Source: Blakeslea trispora
Taxonomy: Eukaryota; Mucoromycota; Mucoromycetes; Mucorales; Choanephoraceae
NCBI GenBank assembly: GCA_025331445.1
Contig: JAIWNE010000032.1
Location: 62,001-126,000, forward strand
DNA length: 64,000 nt
Direction of reading: 5' to 3'
Positions 54,376 through 64,000 of this stretch are shown piece by piece (position 1 is the first letter of the stretch; each line of letters begins with the position of its first letter). The position numbers and the translations under genes were made by a program. Under the pieces are notes generated by a model. It ran no database searches. It saw nothing but the letters and a program-made list of their open reading frames with translations, and had not been told where the DNA came from.

Positions 54376-56352
54376 TTGCTTTGGGGATTTTTTTGGTTCA
54401 TCTTTCTTGGGAACTCTTTTAGGCAACATGTTCAGTATGTGCCTAACATTTACCCCAAACACTCTTGATTTGAATGGCAGTTCAGGCCTTTGTCTTGCAT
54501 ATTTTTTAAAAACGAATTTTCGATTTTTAAAACGATCAAGAGCCGATGCTGGATGTGTTGGCGATGATGGAGGTGAATAAAGTGGCGATGATGATGATGG
54601 TGGTGGTGGTGGCGATGATGATGATGGTGGTGGTGGCGATGATGATGATGGTGGTGGTGGCGATGATGATGATGATGGTGGTGGTGGCGATGATGATGAT
54701 GGTGGTGGTGGCGATGATGATGATGGTGGTGGTGGCGATGATGATGATGATGGTGGTGGTGGTGGTGGCGATGATGATGATGGTGGTGGTTGGCTTTCCT
54801 CGATTGGTTCGGAGTAGAGTATGTGTGAGGGTGATAAGGGTTCGGATTTGATGGGGGTGGAGGAAGTGGGAGATGTCTTTTGCTTCTTTGTTGGGCTCAT
54901 TGTCTGGGTATCATCTTCATGCGATCGTTTTTCTGTCATTGAAGGCAAGAAGGAGAATGAGGATGGCGATGGAAAAGAAAGCGAAGAAGAAGAAGAAGAT
55001 GATGATGAAAGCATTAATTCATGAGCCTCAAAGTCAAGTTGTTCTGGTTCATTAGAGCTAAAGACAGTGTCGATAACTTCTTGACTAGGATTACAGACAG
55101 TGTGTGGATTTGATGCATGCTTATCTTTGTGGGTATGTGTCACGTGTTGTTGATCACTATGGTTATTTACAGAGGAAAGAGGCGTGTTGTCGACTTGAGG
55201 GGTATTGTTTGCCTTAGAGGTGCTTTCTTTTCTACAAAGATTCTGATTACGAATAGGATAGAATGCGGTACTGGAAGATTTTCTTGAAGTTTGAGGAATA
55301 AGGCGACTATATACAGGTGATAAGCGTCGTGTAGGGTATACTTGAGCACTTGCTGATTTTTTTGATGATACACGTGTGGGTAAATTGTGACGTGATGGCA
55401 TAGAGGAAGCAGATCGACTGATGGCGACTGACTTTTTACACTCTAGATGCTTTCGATCCGCACTAGTCAGGGAAAGCTTAAAGGCATCAAACTGTTCAGG
55501 CATCTTTTCAGCATAAGCCTTATAGACATCACGTATCATCGAACGAACAGAGGGACAGGCATCTGTACAAGCAATATGAATGGCCTTCTCCACATCTCCA
55601 CTAAACTTCTTCAGGACTTGTTCTGGGTTGACTCGAATCAAGACCAACAGGCATTCAGCCAAGCAAGATCGTAGATGGCTATTGTTCTTGTGCTTGTTCT
55701 TGTTCGTCAAGTACTCTGCAAACAAAGGAATGCATTTAGGTAATTTAGCGCATTCGATCACTTCTTTGTAATCAGTCAGTACACGGGCTGTTTGTACTTT
55801 ATTTGTACCACCCAGCTGCTTCATAATAGCATGAACAAAGATAGGATTAATTTTAGAGGCGAAACTAGTTTCCATGGTTTGAGCCATAGATCTTATTAAG
55901 CCTGAGGCAGAAGCAGATAATGAGGTACGAGGAGATTCAAGCTACAAGAGAAGAGTATATATAGATATATGTATATGTGTTTAAATAAAGAGAAAAAGAG
56001 AGAGAGAGAGTTAGTCTAGGGATGCTTACAATATGTATATGTGGGTTACTTACACAACGAACAATAGGTAATTTGAGTTCTTTAATATGGTTTTCGAATG
56101 TTGAGAACGTGCTAATCTTGCCTTCTGTGATCCAACGACTGAGATTGTCTAAAGCTCGTTTGAACTGATCCCAAGTCTCTTCTGTCTCTTTTTGAGAGAA
56201 CAGCTTTATGATTCGTTTGATTTCTCTTTCATATTCAACTTTAGTAGCGATCTAATAAGCACGTTAGAAAAGATCGTGTTTTTTCTTGAAAAAAAAAAAG
56301 CTTAAAAAATGTATACCTTAATAGTGTGTGTTGGATAGATAGCAATCTTCAT
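54325..56352 (-). CDS. CLASP-like microtubule-associated protein (single TOG domain)
   Basis: Three minus-strand exons (56352-56317, 56251-56054, 55941-54325) give 616 aa. The first about 290 residues form a CLASP N-terminal/TOG-like helical-repeat domain (FKRALDNLSRWITEGK, SASASGLIRSMAQTMETSFA, LRSCLAECLLVLIRVNPEQV, ACPSVRSMIRDVYKAYAEKM). CLASP/Stu1/Peg1 proteins bind tubulin and stabilise microtubules. Then comes a Ser/Arg-rich basic linker (about 270-360), a Ser-rich and Pro-rich segment encoded by a GGT/GAT minisatellite (PPPP and SSSS blocks), and a basic tail. Compared with typical CLASPs (over 1000 aa) it is short and lacks a second TOG or C-terminal domain. An internal ATG (55887) gives a shorter frame; the upstream exons are supported by the family alignment. 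Confidence 0.85.
54583..54790. repeat. GGTGGT/GATGAT minisatellite encoding Pro4-Ser4 blocks
   Basis: A repeat unit of about 24-27 bp made of (GGT)3-4 GGC (GAT)3-4 occurs about eight times. On the minus strand it encodes alternating PPPP and SSSS in the CLASP-like protein. Units differ by whole codons, as expected from slippage kept in frame. Confidence 0.9.
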
Positions 56353-57101
56353 TTTGCTTCTCTCTTTCTTTCGAAAGTTTTGAATCAGTTAAAAGTGACA
56401 GTAGTTGTTAAAACAAAAGAGGAGGTTGTTTACTGTTTATCTGAGAAAAAGAGAGAGTAGGGGGGGGTAGAGTTAGAAAAAGAGAAAGTCCATTTACAAA
56501 TGTTCCGCGCAATTTTATTTACGCACCACTTTTTGAACAGCCAATCATTTCCAAGAGTACCTAAATGACAATAAATCTCTTTCAGTAACGAACTAACAAA
56601 GAATGATTGTATTAGCCAAAAGGTCCTTTTTTTTTTGTATTTGGAAATAAAACTAAATCTATCAGAGTTTTGAACAGATAAAAAGAAAGAAATACAATAG
56701 CAAGATGTAGGCTAAGAAAAAGAATAAATGTCATTTGATGGTTGTCTTTAAGGTAACAGGAGAAAGTGAACAAGTAAATAACCATCAAATTTATATCTGT
56801 GAATCTTCTTTTTTATTTATATTCATTAGCTATACATTTCTTCATTTGTAGTGGATGACTGAAAGCATCCCATTATGGTTTTTGAAGAATGGGTGTTTTG
56901 AGACAATAAGTTTTCGAATTAACTATATTCCTTGTCTGCAGTAATACTTTCTAGGTATAAAGAGATTGTCTTTAATGGGTTATAGGCGAATGGTTTCATT
57001 GTCAAACAGCTGGCAATCATCATCAAGTGTTGCTAAGGAAACTAATAGAAAAAATTTCCATTCTTTAGTCTATATTGCGTTTGGATGAAACACCAGCCAA
57101 C
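56353..57101. other. Upstream region of the CLASP gene, no gene
   Basis: A purine-rich run (GAGAAAAAGAGAGAG with GGGGGG) near 56440-56490 lies upstream of the ATG. Near 56505-56540 the sequence (AATTTTATTTACGCAC, then CTTTTTGAACAG) resembles the transposon-terminus-like sequence at 41472. Nothing else is recognised. Confidence 0.45.
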
Positions 57102-57307
57102 ATAGAGATATATTTCTTGAAATTTAACCACGATTGATAGCCATTCTACAAGAAATAAACTTGAATGAATCAGGATGTCATGGTTAGAAATTTCTTTTTC
57201 TTTCCCAAGCATACTATGACATCCTGATTCATTCAAGTTTATTTCTTGTAGAATGGCTATCAATCGTGGTTAAATTTCGGAGCAAAACCTTCGACATATA
57301 TCTCTAT
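57102..57307. mobile_element. Fold-back (hairpin) repeat element, copy 2
   Basis: Arms 57120-57181 and 57216-57277 are perfect reverse complements over 62 bp around a 34-nt loop. The outer ends (ATAGAGATATAT at 57102 and ATATATCTCTAT to 57307) are also inverted, with a small indel between. It is the same element as 15303-15680; the hairpin core (GATTGATAGCCATTCT, CTTGAATGAATCAGGAT) is shared, as is the loop start GGTTAGAAAT and loop end AGCATACT. Confidence 0.85.
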
Positions 57308-57851
57308 CCCTTTGCGTTTCTCTAGAGTGCATCTATTTTATATTCTGAATGTTTTGAAAAACGAACATTTTCGAGAATTACAAACTTCGAGTACAAAACA
57401 AATTGTTTTAAAGTCAAGACTAGTTTTGATTGTTTGATTCTGAGCTTTTGGTGAGATTTTTGGAGCTTGGAAAATTGCTCCACAAGAGCAAAAACCTCCT
57501 TGCACATTTTTGCCTTTGGCGTAAGTATTAATGTAGGGGAAGCTTTGCAATATTTCCTAATTGTTAAAGAAGTCTCTGCTACCGGGTAGACACTGTTAAA
57601 GAAACGATCAATGTTGCCAATGAGACCTTTCTCCATCGTGCAATGCAATACAACAGGATACTGTATCGCTCGTTGTACCGGCTATCTCTATCTTTTTTTT
57701 TCGTCGTCTTCTTCCTTTTCATCTGCTCTTTCTCCACTTGTTTCTCGAGCAACCTCGATCCAATCCTTCATTCTGCAGCTTGACCCTCAACTCTCTGAGG
57801 CTGTATGCTTGCTGACTGAACACGCTATTCCTGCTATTGAGAGTCTGTCAA

Positions 57852-57916
57852 TCTTCCGTGTCTATCTTCCGTGTCTATCTTCCGTGTCTATCTTCCGTGT
57901 CTATCTTCCGTGTCTA
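57852..57916. repeat. 13-bp minisatellite, five perfect copies
   Basis: TCTTCCGTGTCTA is repeated five times without change. It sits at the end of an open forward frame (57611-57949) that looks like repeat-derived protein (LDPQLSEAVCLLTEHAIPA) but has no recognisable domain. Confidence 0.95.
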
Positions 57917-58038
57917 AGCCTCCAATCAACAGTCAAGCTTACCAGCTAAAAGTAGATGTTGCACCGGCCAAAAGAAGAACGGAAAGAAAGAAAAAAAAAG
58001 GGCCGTGGAATAGATTGCAACCGATACCTTGGTGATTG

Positions 58039-58040
<2 letters not shown>

Positions 58041-58129
<89 letters not shown>
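58041..58129. repeat. CAA microsatellite, about 30 units
   Basis: An uninterrupted (CAA)n run of about 89 bp. Frames through it (poly-Gln, poly-Leu, poly-Val) have no gene structure around them. Confidence 0.97.
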
Positions 58130-58419
58130 GCCAAAATATAAAGTATGCTTGTAGGTACCTTTATTTCAAGTTACTGTCTAAACAATAAACCAAACGAAGC
58201 AAAATGCAATAAAAAGCATAGCTCTCTTTCCATTCAATCACTCTGCGTCTGTCAATACAAGTTACCGGTTCTTTCCTCTCTCTCTCTCTTTTCTTTTGGC
58301 ACTAATCAGTTGTTCTACGCGTTCTTGTTTTGCATCTCGGTATATGTCAACAGTGATAGTGTTGGTAATAATAGTCGGCACTGACAACGATGGATTTCGA
58401 ACGCATCCTCAATAAATAC

Positions 58420-58820
58420 AATGAAATAAAAAATAAATCTAAAAAAATAATAAAAATCCAAAATCCCTTGAATCGGGTTCGCTGTTTAAAATCCTTGGTT
58501 CCCCTTTGAAAGGTGGCAAGAAGGGGTGTACTTAACGAATTATCTTAATTCTGCTCTACCTTCTTTTTTGTACTACTTGACTGATCCTCCTTAAATAATC
58601 TAATAACTTGTCAATTCTGCCTTTTCTTTTCTTCGGGAACCTTATCATATACTCGAGGATTAGAAAAAGCAAGAACACACTGTTTTGTTTTTTTTTCTAT
58701 CCACACTAACATATATATTATCGTAAATAAAGCTATCTCAAATATACATAAAAATTAGATAGTTGAGTTCTAGCTCGTCAATTGCTACCCCATAAGAGTT
58801 TTCCCAATATTTCACCTTCC
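58420..58820. repeat. Possible relative of the nested 315-bp insertion
   Basis: The segment starts TGAAATA and ends AATATTTCA like the insertion at 20131-20445, and shares ACATATATATTA plus TAAATAAAGCT in the same order. No target duplication is obvious. The relationship is suggestive only. Confidence 0.35.
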
Positions 58821-59000
58821 ATTTTGTGTCACTCTTGACTCGCATCGATTGGAATAGAGCAGGCCAGACTTTGCAATCAGTCTGGATAGCCCCCATTTGC
58901 TAGACATGAGAGAGTAAACAAACTAGAATAGACTGTGGATATCAATGTTGTAGTGAACTTTATGGATATGCACTGACTTTGTTTGGCTGGTTGGATAGAT

Positions 59001-59040
59001 AAAGCTAGATAAAGCTAGATAAAGCTAGATAAAGCTAGAT
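59001..59040. repeat. 10-bp tandem repeat, four copies
   Basis: AAAGCTAGAT is repeated four times in a row. Confidence 0.95.
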
Positions 59041-60356
59041 ACGATGCTGATACAATGTCAAAATAAGAAAGATTGGTCAAAGAACTTGATCTGAAAAAAA
59101 AAAAAGAAAAAGGTACTGAAAAGTGTTTGCATTGACATCTATCAAATAAACAAATTTCAATATGAATGGCTTCTTCATCACGCACGTCTCTATACAAAAG
59201 ACTGTAATAAAGTACTGTTACTGCCTACAGCTTGATCTATTCGCATTACAGTCTTGAGACTGTCCTCATTTAAACCACAGAAATGAATATAGACGACACT
59301 GTAAAAGCTATCCTCAACAAATTACTGAATCGAAGGGAAGAAAAAGAAATACAAGCAAACATGATATAAAAAAAAAGGCATAGGTCCAATGCATATTTTA
59401 TTGTGTTATTGATTTTGAATCTTTAAAATCTTTAGAATCTTTAAAAGAAAGTTGCTTTGATTTTTAGGCGTGTCATTCTTTGAGCAACCATTTTTTTGTT
59501 CTTGTGTGTAATCAAAGTTGAGGAACAAGCAAGTCCAAGTAAAATTAAAAAAAAAAATGCGAGAGAAACAACGAAAACAATAAGGTGTTTATATCGAGTA
59601 TATCAGTGGAATAGTACAAGATCAAAGCTTTGATTAAACTAACCATTCATTGTTCTAAAGATTTGTCTGTTCAGTTTCTGTTCGATGGAGCAACTTTAAA
59701 GCCTTTCTTGTGTCAAGTCATGTTTCTTTATGAATCTTTTAGAAACATCTCTACTCTCTAATGTATGGCGTTGCAAAAAGGTCTCGCACTCCAAGCATTC
59801 GATGGTGCTGGATAGGTTGTTTCCCTAAAACATGTACTTTTTTACCTACAATAGACTCATAGACTCATCAGTTCGCAAACAAAATGATTTTATTTAATAG
59901 TAAACACAATGTATTTATTTATTTGACGATCAATACACTTGCAAAAACACTTTTATACAAGGCACAACACTTTCATTTTTTTTTTATTTTTTATTTTTTA
60001 TTTTTTATTTTTTATTTTTTATTTTTTATTTTTTATTTTTTTTTACAAACAATAGAAGGTCTTCCCAACAAGCCAAATGAAGTCTGACTAACATCACAAC
60101 CAAAGTCCATTTGCCTCTCTGATATCTTACTTGGAGGAAGAAGGAAAAAAGAAGTACACCTGAAGAACACTGTAAAACCCCAGAGTAAAGCCAAGTAGCC
60201 CATAAGACCTAGATCACCCATCTTGGACAGACAAGAACCGCTCAGTGACTACCCCTACCGCAGAGGATACCTTGACGAACAACCTACTACTAACGAATTT
60301 CAATTACAACAAACCTTCAGCATAGCTATCTCCCTTCAACCACCGGCACCATCATC

Positions 60357-60418
60357 TCCAGAAGTATGAGAACAAGAGGCACCAGTATCCAGAAACATAA
60401 GAACAAGAGGCATAAGTA
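60357..60418. repeat. 31-bp direct duplication
   Basis: Two adjacent units of 31 bp (60357-60387 and 60388-60418) both start TCCAGAA, contain AAGAACAAGAGGCA-type sequence and end AGTA; they differ at a few positions. Confidence 0.85.
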
Positions 60419-63400
60419 AACTAAGCTTAGAAAGCCGTTATGTCTACCTGGATAGCAAGCCAAGACACCTTCTTGCAAGCAGTGCCAGAGCCAGGTAAAC
60501 AGAGAAAAAATGAACACAAACAAAGAAAGACCTACTGACTAGCAGGGTTGCCAGCCAGTGAGAAACAAATACTTACCTGAAGAAAAAAGGAGAGAAAAGA
60601 AAAAGAAAAGGAGTATGCTTTGTACTTGTACTCACACACCAGAGTGTCTGGTACAAGCAGTATCCAGGAGACCAGCCAGAGGCATCCAGTTTGATGCAAG
60701 AGAAACCGGGTTCGTAGGCGTCGACAAGGACATCCTCGTTGGTAAGAGTAGCCACCGATTGGTTCGAGTCCGCCAAGACAGGATCACTAGGACTTACAGA
60801 CTACTTGACAATACCCTGAGGCTACAGTATTCCGCAGATGCACTCTTTTCTCCCTCTTCCTCCTGGAAGTAAGGCATCAGAGCGACAAACAGACCTTGGA
60901 AGTGATGCTTCGTCAGAGATTCATAAGGCTTGCCGGGGGACCAACTATTGCTTCTTGGAAAGTGCTGTGCCTTCTTACAAACAGTCGAACTGCTTCATTT
61001 TTTTTTTTTTTTTATATTTTTTAATTTTTTTTGTTGTTTTTTTGATTTTTTAATTTGAATACAAACATGGTGCTTCCTTTTTTTTTGGTTTTTTTTTTGT
61101 GATTTTATATTTTTTTTTTTGTTGGTTTTTATGATTTTTTGTTGATTTGGGTACAAACGTATCGCTTATTGCATTCGGAGAACAGATGGTGAGGCTTGGT
61201 GAGAGCGATACGGCGAGGTAGAGAGACAGAGACAGGACAAGAGAAGGAGAGGCACCAGAGGGAAAGAGAGTAAATGAACGAATGACTGATGGATGAGAGA
61301 AAGAAAGAGAAAACAAACAAAATGATGGAGAATCGAGTATTTGATATCAGTTTTTTCATCATCCTAGTATGGCCTTTACCTATTTCAGATGTATCCGCCA
61401 TCCGTTAGTGTGACACATAGTACGTCTTTAAACAAAGGCTAGGCAGGGTTTGTAGGCGTACCGTACCATAATATATGATAGATGGTAGCTCAAAACCTAC
61501 ATAAAAGTGCTTGAAACACTAATAGTTTGGTTAAAATAACACGAATTCAATGATTTTGTCTTTGTTGTTTCCTTTCTCTTAGTCAGTTTCTTGAAGAAGA
61601 AGAAAAAAAAAGTTGTACAATCTATACATCTTTTATTCACATACAGAATGCTTTATATCCCAAAACAGACACACAAACAGACACGTATACCCTTGAAGGA
61701 AAAAGAAAATAGCAACGCGAGCTCTGCTTGTGTTATTCACCTACTTTTGCATCGCTATCCTTCATTGCCTTTGATTTTTTTTGGCTTGTAGAGATAAAGA
61801 ACACCATGTTTCTCGTTGTTTACTTTATTTGCTCATGAGAAAATAATGCAAGAAAATAAACAGGGAGTAATAGTCAATAGTGATCATCATCAGAATTAAG
61901 CTTTCTTTCTTTTCTATCTGAATGCTGAGTTTAGAACTTTGAGTAACAAATCAACATTGGAGATTTTGGCATGGATAGATAACAGGTAATCCTAAGCTTC
62001 AAAACACTGATGGATCGAAAAGCCATCAGAGGATTGTGCAAAGAAAAAAAAATGAATAGCGAAATCATTCATTTCATTTGACTCCAAAGATACCTCTTGT
62101 AAGTCTTTTTTTTTTCTTTTATTAAAAAAAACAACTTTTGCAAGCCTCAAATTAATATTCCCATATTTTTTGTTTTTGTTTTCTTTAATGCCGCTCACCA
62201 TTTTTCTGACAGAAAATAAAAAAGAACCCTTTTGTCCCCTTTCCCCCACATTTCCCTGGTTACTATTCTAGATGAATGATAGCGATAGAACAAGCAGCCT
62301 ATGTCTTTCTGGCCACTTTACAGCAAAGATCGAATTAACACAGCTACTGTATGCCACGAAACTAAAGTTTTGTTTATCGGCTTATATAATCATGCTTATT
62401 TTATGGTGTAACAAAAAAAAAGCTTTTTTTAATTTGTAGATCTTTTCTCTCATGAATTGTTGAGAGAATAAAGGACACTTTTATCAACTCAATTTGGCTT
62501 TAATGATAAAAAGAAAAAAAAGAATCCAGCAGAGAGTAAAATCAGACAAGCACAAAGTGTAGAGTGTTTCGATTATCGCGCCTTTCTTTCTTCTCTTGTC
62601 TTTTTGGTCTCTTCTATTTTTGGAAATGGCCCAAGTCACTCCCTAGTTGACAATGCCAGAGAGAAATGGTTCGTGTTTGCATGTTTCAGTTCTGACTTTA
62701 AAAACAAGTAAACATTGCCAAAGTAATCGCAACAAACAATCGTCATCAATTACTATGGACATCACCAATGAAATTGCTGCGAAACAATCCAAAGAAAAAC
62801 TGTGAAAAGGTTAGTAACAACAAATTAGAAAAATCGATGCTTGAACCACATTCTAGACACAGCATACATCCCAACTTATTCTTGCTCCTGTACTATGTCT
62901 TATTGGTGCTTTCATTTTTCAACTCTCACTCAAACAAACTATTCCTCACTACAGTTGCATTTTGCTCAATCTGATTTACTTGTTCACTTGAATAACGCTT
63001 TACATCAGCTCTGAAGGCTGGTTGCAACGAAATGCAATCTAGGCAGTTTCTCGGGTAAGACGTTCAGCAGCGTCTATTCTTTTAAGACCAATTCTTGGGA
63101 CCAATTGAAAGCCAGATGGACACAAAGATCTTAGCAGGTTCTAAAGAGAAAAAGAAGACATAACAGCATTGGCGAGAAAGAGCTTTGTAAATTCAATGAT
63201 GAAATCTAGAAGCGCTTGTACAAGGCATATGTACATTTTGTAGTGTCTCCAGACTTCAGATGCCAAGATAAAACGCAAGTCTTTCAGGACTTTACACATA
63301 ATCCTCGCATACAAGAGTGCTTGTACGTTAGCAAAGTGCATCTTCAGAGACTTCTTAGAACAGAACTAACGAAGCTTTAGTTTTTGTGTATTGTGAAAAT

Positions 63401-63944
63401 TACAACACTGATTGATATTTCATCAGTTTAAAATAAATGAAGATGAATTACTATGTATCGGCTTGTGTTTCATTGTTAACTGATTAAATTGCCTTTTTCT
63501 TAAATTGACACAAGAGCATCATTGCATAATCCTATTCTCTTTTCTTACCATGGGTCAAACAGCAGTAAACACTGTAAACGATTTATACTACTCATTTTCT
63601 CTTTACATGCCAAGAATGGAGGTTGAGTCTGTTTGTCTTGTCCAACAAACCAAGATGTACATTGATCTAGACTATTCCGCACAAAGAATAAACAAAGAAC
63701 AAACAAAGAATAAGCCAACAATCAATACATCAGTCAATGATATTGGTGATTAATGTGGTCATTTATTCTATAAGATAAAATAGAAGTAAAGCCTTTCCCC
63801 TAAAGATGTCTAGCTACACTGTAATCAAAGGATTCATGCATTGCTTTAGTGTCACTGACAAATCTAGAGCATTGAAACCAAACTTGACCTGACTTGACCT
63901 TTTTTTTCTTCTCTTTTTCTTTTTATTTGCTGACTGTGTTCAAC

Positions 63945-64000
63945 ATGAACTATCATTGCAACATCTGCAATCTTAGTTTTGAAAGCAATAAGAGTTTACC
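63945..64000 (+). CDS. Start of a C2H2 zinc-finger protein (cut by window end)
   Basis: The ATG at 63945 opens MNYHCNICNLSFESNKSL, with Cys5 and Cys8 spaced as in a C2H2 finger and the expected Phe and Leu positions following. It is preceded by a CT-rich tract (63900-63930), typical of fungal 5' flanks. In Mucorales such starts occur in C2H2 regulators and in Plavaka-type transposon proteins; the visible 18 codons cannot separate these. Confidence 0.55.
   Translation, partial: MNYHCNICNLSFESNKSL

Larger units (their letters stand above)
58821..63944. other. Gene-poor terminal region with low-complexity repeats
   Basis: No gene is supported over about 5 kb. Contents: an ATTTTTT repeat (59976-60035), a 31-bp direct duplication (60357-60418), T-rich tracts (61000-61140), a GAGA-rich stretch (61200-61310), and several protein-like but stop-ridden segments. 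One minus frame at 60776-60573 reads NEDVLVDAYEPGFSCIKLDA and one at 63341-63141 reads VLKDLRFILASEVWRHYKMY; both look like remnants of mobile or duplicated genes that I cannot identify. Confidence 0.4.

Noticed and set aside
54546..54851. Forward ORF of Met/Val/Ala repeats
   Set aside because: It is the antisense of the CLASP Pro/Ser minisatellite; the minus strand has the domain-bearing gene.
57939..58134. Poly-Leu and poly-Val reverse ORFs
   Set aside because: They are frames through a CAA microsatellite without start context, introns or domains.
60745..60785. tRNA-like B box (GGTTCGAGTCC)
   Set aside because: No matching A box at tRNA distance, no cloverleaf arms could be paired by eye, and the spacing is too short.
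61050..61401. Two reverse ORFs rich in Ser/Leu/Phe
   Set aside because: They read through GAGA/T-rich low-complexity DNA and overlap each other in different frames.

Overview
This window looks like nuclear DNA of an early-diverging fungus, most likely a Mucoromycota/Mucorales species. It is AT-rich. Genes carry many short introns (about 45-130 bp, GT-AG with a few GC-AG), intergenic DNA is full of pyrimidine and poly-A/T tracts, and degenerate transposons are frequent. There is a Mucorales-style lineage-specific gene and a tail fragment of a non-LTR retrotransposon. The species cannot be named from sequence alone. All exon junctions were joined by eye, using splice motifs and reading-frame continuity.

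Layout. 0-5.3 kb: 3' end of a CaMK-type kinase, an anion/cation-symporter-family MFS permease, a coding remnant and a small mitochondrial YCII protein. 6.0-14.0 kb: one very large hybrid histidine kinase (about 2403 aa; pseudokinase, P-loop ATPase, GAF, HisKA, HATPase, receiver). 14-20.6 kb: gene-poor island with a fold-back hairpin element, a lineage-specific gene, a broken APC4 gene and a decayed Tc1/mariner element that itself holds a nested insertion. 20.7-30.1 kb: dense housekeeping block (Nvj2-like lipid-transfer protein, Atg27, Cdc50/Lem3 flippase subunit, Avt3/4 vacuolar amino-acid transporter, LSm5). 30.2-41.3 kb: TOE1-like deadenylase, full-size ABCB transporter, membrane metallophosphatase, trifunctional C1-THF synthase. 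42.7-48.4 kb: RanBPM/Gid1-like gene with an apparent one-base frameshift, a RING + RanBP2-zinc-finger + tandem-BRCT protein resembling BARD1, and a protein with an integrase-type zinc-binding domain. 49.5-54 kb: a 460-bp MITE, a broken EamA transporter and a 5'-truncated LINE. 54.3-56.4 kb: a CLASP/TOG protein with a minisatellite-encoded Ser/Pro tail. 57-63.9 kb: a second fold-back element, many microsatellites and no convincing gene. The first residues of a C2H2 zinc-finger protein begin at the right edge.

Functional themes. Several genes act at the endomembrane and vacuole system (Nvj2, Atg27, Cdc50, Avt, ABCB, phosphatase), but their order looks like ordinary synteny rather than a dedicated cluster. 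No biosynthetic cluster, CRISPR array, phage or tRNA/rRNA gene was found.

Most unusual points: (1) two fold-back elements with about 62-64 bp near-perfect hairpin arms, in which differences between copies occur in both arms together; (2) Tc1/mariner termini built from eight 22-bp iterated units, with the same units recurring at the edge of a fold-back element; (3) a BARD1-like RING-BRCT protein in a fungus; (4) a hybrid histidine kinase whose kinase-like domain has lost its catalytic residues; (5) GC-AG introns concentrated in LSM5.
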